Positions 16,293-25,535 of a DNA stretch of 64,000 nucleotides are shown here, in pieces. The notes under the pieces were generated by a model. That model saw only the letters and a list, made by a program, of their open reading frames with translations, had not been told where the DNA came from and did no database searches. How positions within the stretch are numbered: position 1 is the stretch's first letter; each line of letters starts with the position of its first letter. Source of the stretch: an uncultured Acetatifactor sp. (GTDB lineage: Bacteria > Bacillota > Clostridia > Lachnospirales > Lachnospiraceae); assembly GCA_949840885.1 (NCBI GenBank), contig CATKYJ010000006.1, positions 92,915 through 156,914 on the forward strand, written 5' to 3'. The position numbers and the translations under genes are program-made.

Positions 16293-17612
16293 ATGTCTAA
16301 GGTAGTGAAATTTGGTGGAAGCTCTCTGGCAAGCGCAGAGCAGTTTTGCAAGGTGGGAGACATCATCCGCAGCGATGCAGACAGGAGATATGTAGTGCCC
16401 TCCGCGCCGGGGAAGCGGTTCAAAAAGGACAGCAAGGTGACGGATATGCTCTATGCCTGCTATGACTTGGCGGAGGCGGGCAGGAATTTCAGGGAGGAGC
16501 TGTCGGCCATCAGATCCAGGTACCAGGAGATTATCGATGGCCTGGAGATGGACTTAAGCCTGGACGGAGAGTTCGAGACCATAGAGAAGAATTTCGAGGC
16601 CAAAGCCGGCAGGGACTATGCCGCGTCCCGTGGCGAATATTTGAACGGCATCATCATGGCGGCTTATCTGGAGTTTGAGTTCGTGGACGCGGCAGAGGTC
16701 ATCCTGTTCGATGGGGAGGGGAACTTTGACGCAGAGACAACCAACCGGACTCTGGCGGAGAGGCTTGCGGGCAGCAGGTACGCGGTAATCCCCGGATTTT
16801 ACGGGGCAAGGCCGGACGGCGCCATCAAGACGTTCTCCAGGGGAGGGTCGGATATCACCGGCTCCATTGTGGCAAAGGCAGTGCAAGCGGATGTGTACGA
16901 GAACTGGACGGATGTGTCAGGCTTTCTGGTGGCGGATCCGGGAATCATCGACAATCCCAAGGGAATCGATGTGATTACATACAGGGAACTGCGGGAGCTT
17001 TCCTATATGGGAGCCGGAGTCCTGCACGAGGAGTCTATCTTCCCGGTGCGGCAGGAAAATATCCCTATCAACATCCGCAACACCAATTCCCCTCAGGATT
17101 CCGGCACATGGATCGTGGGCAGCACCTGCCAGAAATCAAAGTATGTCATCACGGGCATTGCCGGAAAGAAAGGATTTTGCTGCATCAATATCGAGAAAGA
17201 CAAGATGAACTCCGAGGTAGGCTTTGGCAGGAAAGTGCTTCAGGCCTTTGAGGAGAGCGAGATTTCCTTTGAGCATGTGCCCTCCGGAATCGACACCATG
17301 ACGGTTTTCGCGCATCAGGACGAGTTCATGCATAAGGAACAGAAAGTGGTGGCCAGCATCTACCGCCTGGCGAAGCCGGACTCCATCGAGATAGAGTCGG
17401 ATCTGGCGCTGATAGCAGTGGTGGGCCGGGGCATGAAATCTACCAGGGGAACGGCCGGCCGGATCTTTTCCGCCCTTTCCCACGCCAATGTAAATGTGAA
17501 GATGATCGACCAGGGATCCTCTGAGTTGAATATCATAATCGGCGTGACCAATGATGATTTTGAGACGGCTATTAAGGCAATCTATGATATTTTTGTGTTG
17601 ACTAATTTATGA
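16293..17612 (+). CDS. lysC: aspartate kinase
   Basis: A 439-aa enzyme phosphorylating aspartate, the first step to Lys, Thr and Met. It begins KVVKFGGSSLA (the kinase Lys/Gly motif), has FSRGGSDITGS for aspartate binding, and carries two C-terminal ACT domains (about residues 290-439) for feedback control. The start at 16293 is chosen because the KFGGSS motif must be near the N-terminus and AGAGGA precedes it; the open frame extends 24 codons upstream without homology. It is probably cotranscribed with hom. Confidence 0.95.
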   Translation: MSKVVKFGGSSLASAEQFCKVGDIIRSDADRRYVVPSAPGKRFKKDSKVTDMLYACYDLAEAGRNFREELSAIRSRYQEIIDGLEMDLSLDGEFETIEKNFEAKAGRDYAASRGEYLNGIIMAAYLEFEFVDAAEVILFDGEGNFDAETTNRTLAERLAGSRYAVIPGFYGARPDGAIKTFSRGGSDITGSIVAKAVQADVYENWTDVSGFLVADPGIIDNPKGIDVITYRELRELSYMGAGVLHEESIFPVRQENIPINIRNTNSPQDSGTWIVGSTCQKSKYVITGIAGKKGFCCINIEKDKMNSEVGFGRKVLQAFEESEISFEHVPSGIDTMTVFAHQDEFMHKEQKVVASIYRLAKPDSIEIESDLALIAVVGRGMKSTRGTAGRIFSALSHANVNVKMIDQGSSELNIIIGVTNDDFETAIKAIYDIFVLTNL

Positions 17613-17657
17613 TTTTTATCGGTTTTGTAGAAAAAAATGGAAAATTGCTACAATGTG

Positions 17658-17686
17658 TTGACAGATGGGAGCGGAGACAATATAAT
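17658..17686 (+). promoter_or_regulatory. perfect-consensus sigma-A promoter upstream of the GH3 gene
   Basis: TTGACA and TATAAT with exactly 17 bases between them. The leader to the GH3 start is about 215 bases. It contains a 9-bp hairpin (AAGGAAATG with CATTTCCTT, 17786-17813) and short direct repeats of GATTACAGAT just before the start codon. Confidence 0.85.
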
Positions 17687-17908
17687 AAAAATGTCATCCT
17701 TCCATTGATGTACAGAAGAATCAAAATGCGGAAGTCTTTTATTTGCGAAAGAAACGAAATACAGAGGATGAAGTGGAAGAAAGCGAAGGAAATGGACGAA
17801 AGTTCATTTCCTTTCCTAATGTATGACCATATGACCAAACGACAGCGTACATAATTCAGGACATTGCAGATTTGTAAGTAAGATTACAGATTTGTATGGA
17901 GATTACAG

Positions 17909-19246
17909 ATGGATAATAGAGAACAGCAGGAAAGACGGGAAGCGAGGAGAAAAAGGAGGCTTAAAAACCAGGTCATTGTGTATATTGTGTTCCTGATCCT
18001 GCTCCTGGTACTGGGAACCGGAATCGGATACGGAGTTTTTGCTCTGACGAAGAGCAGAGAGGCCGCGGAGGAAAAGGAACAGGACAGGCAGGAGCTGATC
18101 GAGGAGATGTTGGTCACGGAGGAAAGCATCCCGTCCGTAGAACCTACCCCCACCCCGGAGCCTGAGGTGACGGAGCCGGAAGTAGTGGAGCCTACCCGGG
18201 AGGAAAAGCTGGAGGCCTATGTGGACGAGCGGATTGCGCAGATGCCCCTGGAGGACAAGGTGGCAGGGCTGTTCGTGGTGGCGCCCGAGGCCATCACCGG
18301 GGTCAGTGCCTGCGTGCGGGCCGGGGACAGTACAAAAGGGGCGCTGGAGGCAAATCCTGTAGGAGGATTGGTTTATTTCAGCAAAAATATACAGTCAAAA
18401 GAGCAGCTGACGGAAATGCTTTCGAATACAGCCCAGTATGCCCGATATCCCCTCTTTATGGCCGTGGACGAAGAGGGCGGGAGCGCAGTATCCAGGATAG
18501 GCTCCTCCATCGGCCCTAAGGTGGACAGCGCAGGGGACATCGGAGCCACCGGGGATCCCCAGAATGCCTATCAGGCAGGAGCCGCCATAGGGAGCGCCAT
18601 GTGGGAACTGGGCTTCAATGTGGACTTTGCCCCGGTGGCCGACCTGGCCAATGTGGAGGGCAGCATCATGCAGGGCCGCTCCTACGGCTCCGATGCGTCC
18701 GCAGTGTCCGGTTTCGTTACTTCTATGGTAAATGGGCTTCAGGAACAGAAAGTGTCCGCTTGCCTGAAGCATTTTCCCGGGATAGGAAGCACTACGGAGG
18801 ATACCCATGACGGAATGGTGTCCTCGGACAGGACAAGGGAGCAGTTTCTGGCCGAGGAACTGGCTGTTTTCCAGGCGGGAATAGATGCCGGTGCAGACTT
18901 CGTGATGGTCAGCCATATGGGGGCGCCGGCGCTGACCGGCAACAACGACCCGGCCATTTTTTCCAGAGAACTGGTGACGAACATTCTGCGGGAGCAGATG
19001 GGCTTTCAGGGAGTCGTCATCACGGATGCGCTGGATATGTCGGCCATCTCGGCTTACTATGCCGCGGACGAGGCTTCCATCATGGCAGTCCTAGCGGGAT
19101 GCGACATGCTTTTGATGCCGGAGGATTACGAAAAAGCGTATACGGGGGTGCTGGAGGCCGTCCGAAACGGGAACATTGACGAGGAGAGGATCAACGACTC
19201 CTTAAGACGCATTTACCGTATCAAATATGCGGACATGGTAGAGTAG
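17909..19246 (+). CDS. membrane-anchored family 3 glycoside hydrolase (NagZ-like)
   Basis: A 445-aa protein. The N-terminus is highly basic, followed by one transmembrane helix (about residues 24-47), a charged coiled stretch and a Pro/Glu/Thr-rich linker. The GH3 barrel then begins near residue 110. Motifs are KHFPG at 287-291, DTHDG around 299 (His/Asp acid-base pair of NagZ-type enzymes) and the nucleophile Asp373 in VVITDALDM. Such enzymes remove beta-N-acetylglucosamine. The anchor suggests it faces outward and trims peptidoglycan or host/diet glycans. The usual KHFPGHG is KHFPGIG here. Confidence 0.9.
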   Translation: MDNREQQERREARRKRRLKNQVIVYIVFLILLLVLGTGIGYGVFALTKSREAAEEKEQDRQELIEEMLVTEESIPSVEPTPTPEPEVTEPEVVEPTREEKLEAYVDERIAQMPLEDKVAGLFVVAPEAITGVSACVRAGDSTKGALEANPVGGLVYFSKNIQSKEQLTEMLSNTAQYARYPLFMAVDEEGGSAVSRIGSSIGPKVDSAGDIGATGDPQNAYQAGAAIGSAMWELGFNVDFAPVADLANVEGSIMQGRSYGSDASAVSGFVTSMVNGLQEQKVSACLKHFPGIGSTTEDTHDGMVSSDRTREQFLAEELAVFQAGIDAGADFVMVSHMGAPALTGNNDPAIFSRELVTNILREQMGFQGVVITDALDMSAISAYYAADEASIMAVLAGCDMLLMPEDYEKAYTGVLEAVRNGNIDEERINDSLRRIYRIKYADMVE

Positions 19247-19257
19247 GGCCATATTGT

Positions 19258-19290
19258 GGGAAGCAAGTTCGCGAATCCTGTAATCAAAGG
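19258..19290 (+). repeat. fragment of a dispersed intergenic repeat
   Basis: GGGAAGCAAGTTCGCGAATCCTGTAAT-type sequence shares both its ends (GGAAGCAAG and GCGAATCCTGTAAT) with the longer copy at 23149-23211, as if the middle had been lost. The third relative is at 29711. Confidence 0.5.
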
Positions 19291-19395
19291 GCTGTTCTTG
19301 GCATGGAGCTGCCGGATGGGCATATGGGAGAAAAAAGGCTGCGGCTATGACATACAGGGACAGGCGCTGCCCTGTAAGGCTGGAGGTAATAAGTT

Positions 19396-20124
19396 TTGGA
19401 AGAAAAGGAAATTTCGCAGGCCGTTATCGGACGCCTGCCCAGATATTTCCGCTATCTGGGAGAATTAAAGGATGAGGGAGTGGAGCGGATATCTTCCCAG
19501 GATCTGAGCGCGCTGATGAAAGTGACTGCGTCTCAGATCAGGCAGGACTTCAACAATTTCGGGGGCTTTGGCCAGCAGGGTTATGGCTACAATGTGGAGT
19601 ATCTCTATGAGGCCATCGGCAAGATATTGGGACTGGACAAACAGCATAAATTCGTTATCATCGGTGCAGGGAATCTGGGGCGCGCCCTGGGCAATTACCT
19701 GAATTTCGAGAGGCGGGGTTTCATCTTCCGCGGCATGTTCGACCAGAATCCGAATCTGGTGGGAGACAGGGTTCGGGGTGTCAGCGTCATGCCCATGGAG
19801 GAACTGGAGCGCTTCATTCAGGACAACGACATCGACATCGCGGTGCTGACTATCCCAAAGACCAGCGCGGTGCCGGTGGCGGAGAGGCTGGCCAGGACAG
19901 ACATCCGCGCTATCTGGAATTTCGCCCATGTGGATCTGAATCTGCCTGAGCGGATCCAGGTGGAGAATGTCCACCTCTCCGACAGCCTTATGAAACTGTC
20001 CTACAACATCAGCAGGTATCAAATGGAATGCGTTTCATCCATAGAGGAAGCGCATTTTATACAAGAACATTTTGCGGAAGAAAAGCAATCCATGGAAGAA
20101 GAGCAGGAAGAAAGCAGGGAATGA
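19396..20124 (+). CDS. rex: redox-sensing transcriptional repressor Rex
   Basis: Rex binds DNA when NAD+/NADH is high and releases it when NADH rises, controlling fermentation genes. The 242-aa protein has an N-terminal winged helix (TASQIRQDFNNFGGFGQQGYGYNV, written in pieces in the family as QIRKDL...FGxxGxGY), then a Rossmann domain with GAGNLG near residue 95 and a Rex-type C-terminal helix. It starts at TTG with a GGAGGT site 8 bases upstream. A Ser/Glu/Gln-rich tail makes it about 20 residues longer than usual. It leads a likely operon with the next two genes. Confidence 0.95.
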   Translation: MEEKEISQAVIGRLPRYFRYLGELKDEGVERISSQDLSALMKVTASQIRQDFNNFGGFGQQGYGYNVEYLYEAIGKILGLDKQHKFVIIGAGNLGRALGNYLNFERRGFIFRGMFDQNPNLVGDRVRGVSVMPMEELERFIQDNDIDIAVLTIPKTSAVPVAERLARTDIRAIWNFAHVDLNLPERIQVENVHLSDSLMKLSYNISRYQMECVSSIEEAHFIQEHFAEEKQSMEEEQEESRE

Positions 20125-20148
20125 AGTTCGGGAGGTACATACGGGGCT

Positions 20149-20778
20149 ATGAAATATGGAGAGGATGAAAGCAGGCGTGCGGTTTTTGAGCAGGCGTTAA
20201 AAGGAAAGCGGATACCGATTCTGACCTTGGACAATAAGTGGTACCAGCTTCTGAATGAGGAGGCCAGAGAGGGCGTGGCCGGCCTGGAGGAGGAGTTGAA
20301 TACCCTTTTGAAAAGGCAGGGCAAGCTGAACAATGAAGTAAAGGACATCAAGCGGCTGAAGAAGCGCCTGATGGAGGAGATCGTTTCCATGATGGGGGAC
20401 GGCGAGGAGGAGACAGATTCCGACAGTGCTCAGAAATCCGAGCAGAACAGGCGCCTGGTGGAAGAGTGCAATGAAAAGCTGGAGGGTCTCCAGGATCAGC
20501 TGCTGGAACTGCCGGAGGAGATCGAACATGTGAATTTCAACCTGATGCTGGCCACCATGGATCAGTGCTACGGCATGATGGCGGAGAATAATAAAAATGT
20601 TCAGGATATAGAAGAATGGGTATCGGAAATCCGTGTAGAATTAAAGAAGAAGCTGGTGAGAAAGCAGGAGATGGAGCGGCACAGCCATGCCATCTATAAT
20701 TATATGCATGATGTATTCGGGGCTGAGGTGGTGGACATCTTTGACATGCACCATGACCCGGAAGGACAGGAGATGTAA
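20149..20778 (+). CDS. conserved coiled-coil protein of unknown function
   Basis: A 209-aa, strongly charged protein. Residues about 45-80 and 100-175 are heptad-rich coiled coil, separated by an acidic break. The N-terminus (KRIPILTLDNKWYQLL) reads like a conserved binding segment. There is no signal peptide or membrane helix. It lies 24 bases after rex and about 80 bases before nnr, so it is probably in the same transcript. I do not recognise a named family; the position suggests a link to redox or NAD housekeeping, which is inference. Confidence 0.75.
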   Translation: MKYGEDESRRAVFEQALKGKRIPILTLDNKWYQLLNEEAREGVAGLEEELNTLLKRQGKLNNEVKDIKRLKKRLMEEIVSMMGDGEEETDSDSAQKSEQNRRLVEECNEKLEGLQDQLLELPEEIEHVNFNLMLATMDQCYGMMAENNKNVQDIEEWVSEIRVELKKKLVRKQEMERHSHAIYNYMHDVFGAEVVDIFDMHHDPEGQEM

Positions 20779-20860
20779 CCAAAGATAAGGGTTTTTGATT
20801 AGAACGGACTGATTGCGGGAAAGAGAAGCAACAGTCTGTTTTGCTGCGGGGAGGTGTGGG

Positions 20861-22384
20861 ATGAGATATCTGGTGTCGGCGTCTGAGATGCGGGAGTATG
20901 ACCGCAACACAATAGAAAGGATAGGGATACCAGCGTGTGTCCTGATGGAGCGGGCCGCGCTGGCTGCCGTAGAGCTGATAGAGAAGCGATGCGGGGGGAC
21001 AGGCATAGCGAGTACGGTGCTGGTCATGGCCGGAACGGGCAACAACGGAGGAGACGGACTGGCGGCAGCCAGGATCCTCAGCGAGAGGGGTTATCCGGTG
21101 GAGGTCTGGACAGTGGGGGACAGGGGAAAAGCCAGCGCACAGTGGAAGCAGCAGATGGAGATCCTGAAAAATTATCCGGTGGAATGCACGGACATGCCAA
21201 GGCAGCGGGCCTATGGGGTGCTGGTAGATGCCCTGTTTGGCCTGGGGCTGTCCAGGGCAGTGGAGGGCGCGTACGCGGATGCACTGGACAGGTACAATAA
21301 TCTGGCTGGCTGGCGGCTGGCCCTGGATCTGCCCAGCGGAATTCACACGGACTCGGGAGAGGTGCTGGGGCGGGCCGCCAGGGCGGATGCCACTGTCACC
21401 TTTGGCTTCTGCAAGAGGGGGCTTGTGCTCTATCCGGGCTGCGAATACGCCGGGGAGGTAAAGGTGGCGGACATCGGCATTTCCGAGAGAGGTTTTTTTG
21501 GCAGAAAGCCGGAAATGTATGCCTATGACGAAAGCCTGCAGGAACTCCTGCCAAAGCGGGACGGCGGAGGGAACAAGGGTACTTTCGGAAAGGTACTCAT
21601 GGTTGCGGGAAGCGTAAATATGGCCGGGGCTGCCCTGCTGGCTGCCAGAGCCTGCTACCGGGCCGGGGCGGGAATGGTGAAAGTCATCACCCCGCCGGAG
21701 AACAGGGGCATCCTGCAGCAGAGCGTCCCGGAGGCGCTTTTGGGGACTTATGAGGATCTGGAAGCAGGCATGGAATGGGCGGATGTTTATGCCATCGGCC
21801 CGGGGCTTGGTCAGGGCAGGGAGGCGGCTGAGAGCTTGCGGCGGCTAATCCGCCAGGGCGGGAAGCCATTGCTCTTGGATGCGGACGCGCTTAATCTTCT
21901 GGCGCGCGACCGCCAGGCACGCGTTTCTTTGGCGGCACAGGGAAAAGAGGGGCGCGTTATTGTGCTGACGCCCCATGTGGGAGAGCTGGCAAGGCTTCTG
22001 GGATGCTCCATTGCCGAGTGCAAGGCGGATCTGCCTGCAGCCGGCAGGACGTTTGCGGCTGCGCTCAATGCGGTGGTGGCGGCAAAGGATGCCAGGACTT
22101 TCACTTGCGCCCCGGGGAGAGACATCTGCGTGAACTTAAGCGGAAACAGCGGCATGGCCACGGCGGGAAGCGGCGATGTGCTGACCGGAATCATTGCGGC
22201 GCTACTGGCTCAGGGGATGGAGGGGTTCGAAGCCGCGGCCGTGGGCGTCTATGTCCATGGGAAAGCGGGAGACGAGGTGACGGCCCGGCTGGGGGCACAT
22301 GCCTGCATGGCAGGCGACATTGCCCGGATGGCTGCCTGTATCATTCGGGAGAGGGAAGCGGGCTGCAGCGGGGAGTGGCAGTAA
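20861..22384 (+). CDS. nnr: bifunctional NAD(P)H-hydrate epimerase / ADP-dependent dehydratase
   Basis: This enzyme repairs hydrated NADH/NADPH (NADHX). The 507-aa protein has an N-terminal YjeF_N epimerase (about 1-215, with GTGNNGGDGL) and a C-terminal ADP-dependent dehydratase (about 225-507, with GGNKGTFGKVLMVAGS and GSGDVLTG near the C-terminus). The start at 20861 has GGGGAGG 7 bases upstream; the frame is open 16 codons earlier but without a better site. Its position near rex joins an NADH sensor and an NADHX repair enzyme. Confidence 0.95.
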   Translation: MRYLVSASEMREYDRNTIERIGIPACVLMERAALAAVELIEKRCGGTGIASTVLVMAGTGNNGGDGLAAARILSERGYPVEVWTVGDRGKASAQWKQQMEILKNYPVECTDMPRQRAYGVLVDALFGLGLSRAVEGAYADALDRYNNLAGWRLALDLPSGIHTDSGEVLGRAARADATVTFGFCKRGLVLYPGCEYAGEVKVADIGISERGFFGRKPEMYAYDESLQELLPKRDGGGNKGTFGKVLMVAGSVNMAGAALLAARACYRAGAGMVKVITPPENRGILQQSVPEALLGTYEDLEAGMEWADVYAIGPGLGQGREAAESLRRLIRQGGKPLLLDADALNLLARDRQARVSLAAQGKEGRVIVLTPHVGELARLLGCSIAECKADLPAAGRTFAAALNAVVAAKDARTFTCAPGRDICVNLSGNSGMATAGSGDVLTGIIAALLAQGMEGFEAAAVGVYVHGKAGDEVTARLGAHACMAGDIARMAACIIREREAGCSGEWQ

Positions 22385-22669
22385 ATTTTGCCGGTGTGCA
22401 GTATATACTCACATTAGACAAAGTTTGCCATCGGTTTATAGCATCTGACGCTTGTGAGTCAGGTGAATTGGCAAATGCCGGCGACTGTCAGTAAAAAAGC
22501 CGGTGGCAGGATGGAAACTTTCAGGCAGTTCCACCATATGATAAAAGGGGATCTTTCAATCCTTTGAATAGTCCGCCAGAATATGGCAATACTATCCTAC
22601 AAATAGCATCATTAGCACTGATTTCTGCCCGGTTTCACCATAAGGGGCAGAGGTGGATTTGGAGGAAGA
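22385..22669 (+). other. 285-bp gap with several possible RNA hairpins, no gene seen
   Basis: The gap holds TTTGCCA/TGGCAAA enclosing CTGAC/GTCAG, then CCGGC/GCCGG, and close to the next gene TCTGCCC/GGGCAGA (22624-22651), which ends 9 bases before the GGAGG of the MazF-like gene. Three G/C-rich segments around GCCGG..G..CAG look like degenerate copies of each other. No antitoxin ORF is present in any plus-strand frame. No known riboswitch core was recognised. Confidence 0.4.
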
Positions 22670-23011
22670 ATGAGAAGAGGAGATGTATATTACGCGGACT
22701 TAAGGCCGGTTATCGGTTCGGAGCAGGGAGGCATCAGGCCTGTCCTGATCGTCCAGAACGATGTGGGAAACAGGCACAGCCCCACGGTCATCTGCGCCGC
22801 GATCACCTCTAAGATGAATAAGGCGAAGCTGCCTACGCATATCGAACTGAACGCCGCTTTGTACGACATGGATAAGGATTCCGTGGTGCTGCTGGAGCAG
22901 TTGCGCACCATAGACAAAAAGCGCCTTAAGGACAAGGTATGCCATTTGGATGGGGAAATTATGCGGAGAGTGGACAGGGCCCTGATGGTCAGCCTGGAGC
23001 TGGATACATAG
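22670..23011 (+). CDS. MazF/PemK-family endoribonuclease toxin, no adjacent antitoxin
   Basis: A 113-aa protein of the MazF family (EndoA type), which cuts mRNA at short sequence motifs. It has [10 protein letters not shown] at the N-terminus, [16 protein letters not shown] with the catalytic Arg, [10 protein letters not shown] with the catalytic Thr/Ser, and [18 protein letters not shown] site precedes ATG. Bacillus-type loci have the antitoxin gene just upstream, but here the gap to nnr has no such ORF. The antitoxin may be encoded elsewhere, or the protein may be controlled by its leader. Confidence 0.92.
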   Translation: MRRGDVYYADLRPVIGSEQGGIRPVLIVQNDVGNRHSPTVICAAITSKMNKAKLPTHIELNAALYDMDKDSVVLLEQLRTIDKKRLKDKVCHLDGEIMRRVDRALMVSLELDT

Positions 23012-23028
23012 AGACAGGCCGAAGGCAC

Positions 23029-23097
23029 CCCGGTTCTTGACGAACGCAGGCAATTCTAGACGGATTGCAACCCGGTTCTTGACGAACGCAAGCAATT
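23029..23097. repeat. 27-bp direct repeat downstream of the MazF-like gene
   Basis: CCCGGTTCTTGACGAACGCA followed by RGCAATT occurs at 23029-23055 and 23071-23097, with one difference and a 42-bp period. The second copy runs into GCAATT-TGTCAAG-AATTGC, a 6-bp hairpin that repeats the same motif in reverse. Confidence 0.8.
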
Positions 23098-23148
23098 TGT
23101 CAAGAATTGCTGGACAAATGGTATATTATAGCTTACAATACTGTATTA

Positions 23149-23211
23149 ATAGGAAGCAAGTACGGCTTTCTATGAAAGAACCGCTTTGCGAATCCTGTAA
23201 TATTTGATTAC
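23149..23211 (+). repeat. dispersed hairpin repeat, longest copy
   Basis: ATAGGAAGC and GCTTTCTAT form an imperfect hairpin. GCGAATCCTGTAAT-ATTTG-ATTACAGG, containing a perfect 8-bp hairpin, follows. The first half recurs at 29711-29742 and both halves in short form at 19258. It lies upstream of the CorC-like gene. Confidence 0.55.
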
Positions 23212-23257
23212 AGGAAAATACCACGGTAAGAAAACGAGTTTGGAGGAAAGGATTAAA

Positions 23258-24637
23258 ATGGACGATGGTGGACCTACTGCCAGTATCATCTTTTATGTAG
23301 CATTGCTTCTGGTGGATATGTTCTTCTACGGATTCGGAGCTGCAGTGAATTCTTTGAATGAAAAGGAAATCGGAAGGAGGGCCGAGGAAGACAAAGACAA
23401 AAAATCCATCAGACTACAGGCTATCATCGGCAATCCTGCAGAGTATGTCAATACCGTGCAGCTGATCATTACCCTGATCAACATTGTCATCGGCACGGTT
23501 CATTTAAGACTGCTTTTGGCCTCTCTGTCCAGGGGACTGGAATTTTTGACCAAGAGCCGGTTTCAGTTGGAGGAGGTTCCGGCGGGCATCATAGCGGCTG
23601 TGTCCGCGGTGCTTTCCACGTTTCTGCTTCTGTACATAACGCTTACCCTGGGCGTGCTGCTTCCGAAGAAGATGGGAACCAGGGCTCCGGAGAGATGGGC
23701 ATATCTTTGCATCACGCCGGTATTCTTTCTCACAAAGCTCCTCACCCCCTTTACCGGCCTGGTGAATCTGACTACCAACGCGATCCTGAAGCTGTTTGGC
23801 ATGAACGAGAAAGCGGACGGCGGGGATGTCACGGAGGAGGAGATCATCAACATGGTCAATGAGGGGCACGAGCAGGGCCTGATCCAGGCCAGCGAGGCGG
23901 AAATGATCTCCAATATCTTCGAATTCGGGGACAAGGAAGCACAGGACATCATGACCCACAGGAAGAACATCGTGGCCATTGACGCGGATACGCTGTTAGA
24001 GGACGCCATCACATTCATGATGGAGGGCAAGAACAGCAGATATCCGGTCTACGAGGAAAACATTGACCACATCATAGGAATCCTGCACCTGAAAGATGCC
24101 ATGCGGTTCCACAAAGGGGCAGGGAAGCTGGGCCGGCCGCTAAAGGAACTGGAAGATCTGATGAGGGAGCCGGTCTTTGTGCCCCAGACCAAGAATATAG
24201 ACGAGCTTTTCCGGCAGATGCAGGAGGGGAAGCAGCAGATGGTCATCGTGGTGGATGAATACGGCCAGACGGACGGCCTGGTGGCCATGGAGGACATCCT
24301 GGAGGAGATCGTAGGAAACATTTTGGACGAGTACGATGAGATCACGGAACATATTGAGGAAAAAGGGGAAGACGAATACATAATCGAGGGAAAGACGCCC
24401 CTGGAGGAACTGGAGGAGCGATTCGGCATTTCCTTTGAGGACGAGGAATTTGAGACACTGAACGGATTCCTGATCTCACGGCTTGACAAAATACCGGAGC
24501 CGGACGAGGAGTTCAACGTGGACTTTTGCGGCTTCAACTTCAAGATTCTCAAGGTGGAGAACAAGATGATCCAAAGCGTCTTGGTCACAAAGCTGCCCGG
24601 GGAAGAATCCGAACTTGAACAAAACGAAGAAAAATGA
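23258..24637 (+). CDS. CNNM/CorC-type membrane protein with CBS pair (hemolysin C family)
   Basis: A 459-aa protein. Residues 1-185 form a DUF21/CNNM transmembrane domain with about four helices. A CBS-domain pair follows (about 205-330; MTHRKNIVAID, then SRYPVYEENIDHIIGILHLKD), and the C-terminal ~85 residues are a CorC_HlyC domain (YIIEGKTPLEEL). Members are implicated in magnesium or cobalt export and divalent ion balance. The start at 23258 has GGAGGAAAGG upstream. No partner genes are evident, and yebC follows on the same strand after 57 bases. Confidence 0.93.
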   Translation: MDDGGPTASIIFYVALLLVDMFFYGFGAAVNSLNEKEIGRRAEEDKDKKSIRLQAIIGNPAEYVNTVQLIITLINIVIGTVHLRLLLASLSRGLEFLTKSRFQLEEVPAGIIAAVSAVLSTFLLLYITLTLGVLLPKKMGTRAPERWAYLCITPVFFLTKLLTPFTGLVNLTTNAILKLFGMNEKADGGDVTEEEIINMVNEGHEQGLIQASEAEMISNIFEFGDKEAQDIMTHRKNIVAIDADTLLEDAITFMMEGKNSRYPVYEENIDHIIGILHLKDAMRFHKGAGKLGRPLKELEDLMREPVFVPQTKNIDELFRQMQEGKQQMVIVVDEYGQTDGLVAMEDILEEIVGNILDEYDEITEHIEEKGEDEYIIEGKTPLEELEERFGISFEDEEFETLNGFLISRLDKIPEPDEEFNVDFCGFNFKILKVENKMIQSVLVTKLPGEESELEQNEEK

Positions 24638-24694
24638 TATGATAGAAAGCGTCTGTAAAGAAAGCGGAAAAACAGGAGAAAAGGAGAGGAAAAT

Positions 24695-25423
24695 ATGTCA
24701 GGACATTCAAAATTCGCGAATATAAAGCACAAAAAGGAAAAAAATGATGCCGCAAAGGGAAAAATCTTCACCATCATCGGAAGAGAGATCGCCGTGGCGG
24801 TAAAGGAGGGCGGACCGGATCCCAATAACAACTTCAAGCTGGCCGCCGTGGTGGCCAAGGCCAAGGCCAACAATATGCCAAACGACACCATTGAGAGGGG
24901 CATCAAGAAAGCCGCCGGAGATGTGGGCAATGTCAACTATGAGTACATTACCTATGAGGGCTATGGCCCTAACGGAATAGCGATCATCGTGGACACGCTC
25001 ACGGACAACAAGAACCGCACCGCTGCCAATGTGCGCAGTGCCTTTACAAAAGGACAGGGAAACATCGGTACTCCCGGCTGCGTCTCTTTCATGTTTGACA
25101 AGAAAGGCCAGATTATCATCGACAAGGAGGAATGCGAAACAGAAGCCGATGACCTGATGATGCTGGCGCTGGATGCCGGCGCCGAGGACTTTGGCGAGGA
25201 GGAGGACAGCTTTGAGGTGCTGACGGATCCGGACAGCTTTGAGGAAGTCCGTAAAGCCCTGGAGGATGCGGGAATTCCCATGATGAGCGCGGAAGTCACC
25301 ATGATTCCCCAAAATTATGTGGCCCTGACGGACGAGGGCGCAGTGAAGAACCTCCAGAGAATACTGGATCTGCTGGATGATGACGATGATGTGCAGGCAG
25401 TATACCACAACTGGGATGAATGA
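24695..25423 (+). CDS. yebC: YebC/PmpR family DNA-binding regulatory protein
   Basis: A 242-aa TACO1/YebC protein with the standard N-terminus [15 protein letters not shown], then [17 protein letters not shown] and [11 protein letters not shown]. Family members are described as transcription regulators and, more recently, as factors that help ribosomes through difficult sequences such as polyproline. Length is normal. An AAGGAGAGG site precedes ATG. The C-terminus has an Asp-rich stretch (LLDDDDDVQ), as in homologues. Confidence 0.96.
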   Translation: MSGHSKFANIKHKKEKNDAAKGKIFTIIGREIAVAVKEGGPDPNNNFKLAAVVAKAKANNMPNDTIERGIKKAAGDVGNVNYEYITYEGYGPNGIAIIVDTLTDNKNRTAANVRSAFTKGQGNIGTPGCVSFMFDKKGQIIIDKEECETEADDLMMLALDAGAEDFGEEEDSFEVLTDPDSFEEVRKALEDAGIPMMSAEVTMIPQNYVALTDEGAVKNLQRILDLLDDDDDVQAVYHNWDE

Positions 25424-25535
25424 TGGAGCCCATGAATCGGGGGAAGCGTTTAGCGGATAGATATTGCAGGATCGGTGGGAAAGGCTGGCGGGAAAACCGG
25501 AGGAAAAGCTGAAAGAAGCTGGAGGAAAGGTATTT

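Noticed and set aside
17609..17854. 81-codon plus-strand frame between lysC and GH3
   Set aside because: It contains the perfect-consensus promoter at 17658-17686 and has no ribosome site, so it is better read as leader sequence.
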